Source of the DNA: Clostridium sp. AWRP | Lineage (GTDB): Bacteria; Bacillota; Clostridia; Clostridiales; Clostridiaceae | Length of the DNA stretch: 64,000 bases | NCBI RefSeq assembly: GCF_004006395.2 | Contig: NZ_CP029758.2 | Location: 1,798,001-1,862,000 of the forward strand | Direction of reading: 5' to 3' | Shown: positions 62,568 to 64,000 of the stretch, in pieces | Layout of the letters: each line of letters begins with the position of its first letter | How positions within the stretch are numbered: the first letter of the stretch is position 1 | Notes under the pieces: generated by a model | The model's database searches: none | What the model was told of the DNA's origin: nothing | What the model saw: only the letters and a program-made list of their open reading frames with translations | Program-made: the position numbers and the translations under genes

Positions 62568-63047
62568 ATGAATTTAACAATAATTACTGTAGGAAAATTG
62601 AAAGAAAAGTATTTAAAAGATGCAGTAGAGGAGTATTCAAAAAGGTTGTCTAGATACTGTAAAATCAATATAGTGGAAGTTCAAGATGAAAAGACTCCAG
62701 AAAATGCTTCTAAAAAAGATGAAGATATTATAAGGGAAAAAGAAGGAACAAGAATATCAAAGCACATAAGTGATAGTATGTATGTAGTAGCAATGGATTT
62801 AAAGGGAAACACTATGACTTCTGAACAGTTTTCTGATTTCATTGGAAATTTAGGACTTCAAGGCAGGAGTAATATTGCCTTTATAATAGGAGGTTCTCTA
62901 GGTATTTCCAGGGAAATTTTACAAAGGGCTGATTACAAGCTGTGTTTTTCCAAGATGACTTTTCCGCATCAGCTCTTTAGGGTAATGCTTTTGGAGCAGA
63001 TATACAGGGGATTTAAGATAATGAAAGGTGAACCTTACCACAAATGA
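62568..63047 (+). CDS. rlmH: 23S rRNA pseudouridine-1915 N3-methyltransferase RlmH
   Basis: 159 aa SPOUT methyltransferase: N-terminal NLTIITVGKLKEKYLKDAVE, central MDLKGNTMTSEQFSDF, SAM-knot FIIGGSLGISREILQRADYK and C-terminal FPHQLFRVMLLEQIYRGFKI with the ending GEPYHK. ATG 62568 gives the standard RlmH length and is preceded by GGAGAAAAGT; the ATG four codons upstream overlaps that site. Methylates m3-pseudouridine in helix 69 of 23S rRNA as a dimer. Confidence 0.97.
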   Translation: MNLTIITVGKLKEKYLKDAVEEYSKRLSRYCKINIVEVQDEKTPENASKKDEDIIREKEGTRISKHISDSMYVVAMDLKGNTMTSEQFSDFIGNLGLQGRSNIAFIIGGSLGISREILQRADYKLCFSKMTFPHQLFRVMLLEQIYRGFKIMKGEPYHK

Positions 63048-63192
63048 CAAGGATTTTTGTGGGAAATGTGGATATAAGCGGGTTTGATGAGTGATAGCCA
63101 CCACAGTAGCCCACAGGCAACATATTCAATTGTACTAATGCTTGTAAGACATGGTACAATATGCTTATATCATACGTGAGGTGAACAATAGA

Positions 63193-64000
63193 ATGGGGTT
63201 ATTTAATAGAATGAAAGAACCAGTTTTTCTTAAGGAAAGCAGTGATGCAGAAGTACAATTAGAAAAGCTTAAAGCATTGGAACCTTTACTTAGTGCAGAG
63301 GAGAGGGGAAAAATATAATAAAACAAGATATAAAATGCCTTGAATATGGAATTGCAGGAGAAAAGAATATTAAGTTCGAATTAAAGAATAGTCATATGCC
63401 AATGTATATTTTGCATGATATTTATCTTAAGGATGTGGATTTGAGTGCCCAGATAGATTATCTTGTGTTTACAAAGAAGATTTGCTTTGTTATCGAATGT
63501 AAAAATCTTTATAGAAATATTGAAATTAATAGCAGGGGCGACTTTGTTCGTACTATAGAATTTGGTGGTAGAAAGAGAAAAGAGGGAATTTATTCACCTA
63601 TCACACAGAATCAACGACATTTAGAATTAATGAAGAAAATTAGGACAGACAGCAAGAATAATATATTGATGAAATATATGGCAGGAAGATACTTTGAAGA
63701 TTTTAATAAATCAGTAGTAGTTTTGGCTAATCCCAAAACTGTACTTAATGCAAAGTATGCAAAGAAAGAAGTAAAAGAAAAAGTTATCCGTGCTGATCAA
63801 TTGGTTAAATATATAAAGAAAATGTACGAAAATTCTAAAGTAGCAACTAATTCAGAAGATAGAATGTTAGATTGGGCTCAATCTTACTTAGATTTACATA
63901 AGAATGTTGAGAATCATTATACTGGAAAATACGAACAGTATAAAATTAATATAACAACATCACAGAAGTCAGATGAAGAAGTACCAACTCCAGTATCAGA
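63193..64000 (+). pseudogene. NERD-domain nuclease-related protein, frameshifted, 3' end beyond window
   Basis: From ATG 63193 (GTGAGGTG about 9 nt upstream) the frame reads LFNRMKEPVFLKESSDAEVQ to SAEERGKI and stops at 63316-63318. One frame over, translation resumes without a break as IIKQDIKCLEYGIAGEKNIK, then a NERD domain (AQIDYLVFTKKICFVIECKN, then LYRNIEINSRGDF), and is open to the window end. Homologues of this kind are one continuous protein, so a 1- or 2-nt indel in GGGGAAAAAT broke it, unless it is a sequencing error or slippage. NERD domains are putative nucleases of unclear role. Confidence 0.75.

Overview
The window is AT-rich, low-GC Firmicute DNA. It looks like a Clostridium of the solvent-forming or acetogenic type. 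The evidence is a clostridial AdhE, a rubrerythrin, CotF-type coat proteins, an SpoVB-like flippase, [FeFe]-hydrogenase modules beside a formate dehydrogenase remnant, and strong AGGAGG ribosome sites with many TTG starts. I do not assign a species. No tRNA, rRNA or CRISPR array was seen.

Layout. 1-12.8 kb: the 3' part of adhE, a UvrD/PcrA-like helicase whose last ~420 bp are duplicated at 6.6-7.0 kb, two surface-type beta-repeat proteins between the copies, a group II intron in the leader of an SdpI-like gene, an ATPase, a DUF1858 protein, two orphan small genes and rubrerythrin. 12.8-19.6 kb: a RodA/FtsW-type gene broken by a decayed Tn3-family transposon. The transposon carries two YetF-like (DUF421) membrane proteins and small coat/ferritin-like proteins. 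19.8-25.8 kb: mixed accessory genes (HAD phosphatase, ATC hydrolase-like protein, methyltransferase, a third DUF421 gene, aldo/keto reductase) and a ruined glutamic-peptidase gene.

25.8-40.1 kb is the most interesting part. It holds a metal or metal-cofactor acquisition island with one FecCD-type permease and one ATPase, but seven substrate-binding-protein loci (five intact, two decayed). With them are a divergent MoeA-like protein, a P-loop NTPase, a radical SAM protein with an unusual CX5CX2C cluster motif, and two tandem putative heavy-metal-chelation proteins (DUF4213/DUF364). Its two transcription units each begin with the same promoter layout followed by a ZTP-type (pfl) riboswitch and terminator; the first aptamer is altered at conserved positions. 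I infer molybdenum/tungsten acquisition or cofactor assembly, sensed through the one-carbon pool.

40-45.5 kb: a MerR-like regulator, copies of a short structured repeat, and an operon resembling the hydrogen-dependent CO2 reductase (formate dehydrogenase, two HycB-like ferredoxins, [FeFe]-hydrogenase) in which formate dehydrogenase has been reduced to a short relic. A MITE-like element and a MobB-like GTPase follow. 45.6-64 kb is ordinary chromosome: a DUF4342 protein, a two-component system, an FtsA-like protein, an M20 amidohydrolase, a pseudouridine synthase, an SpoVB-like flippase, glutamate synthase gltBD, dipeptidase PepV, RlmH and a frameshifted NERD-domain gene cut by the window end.
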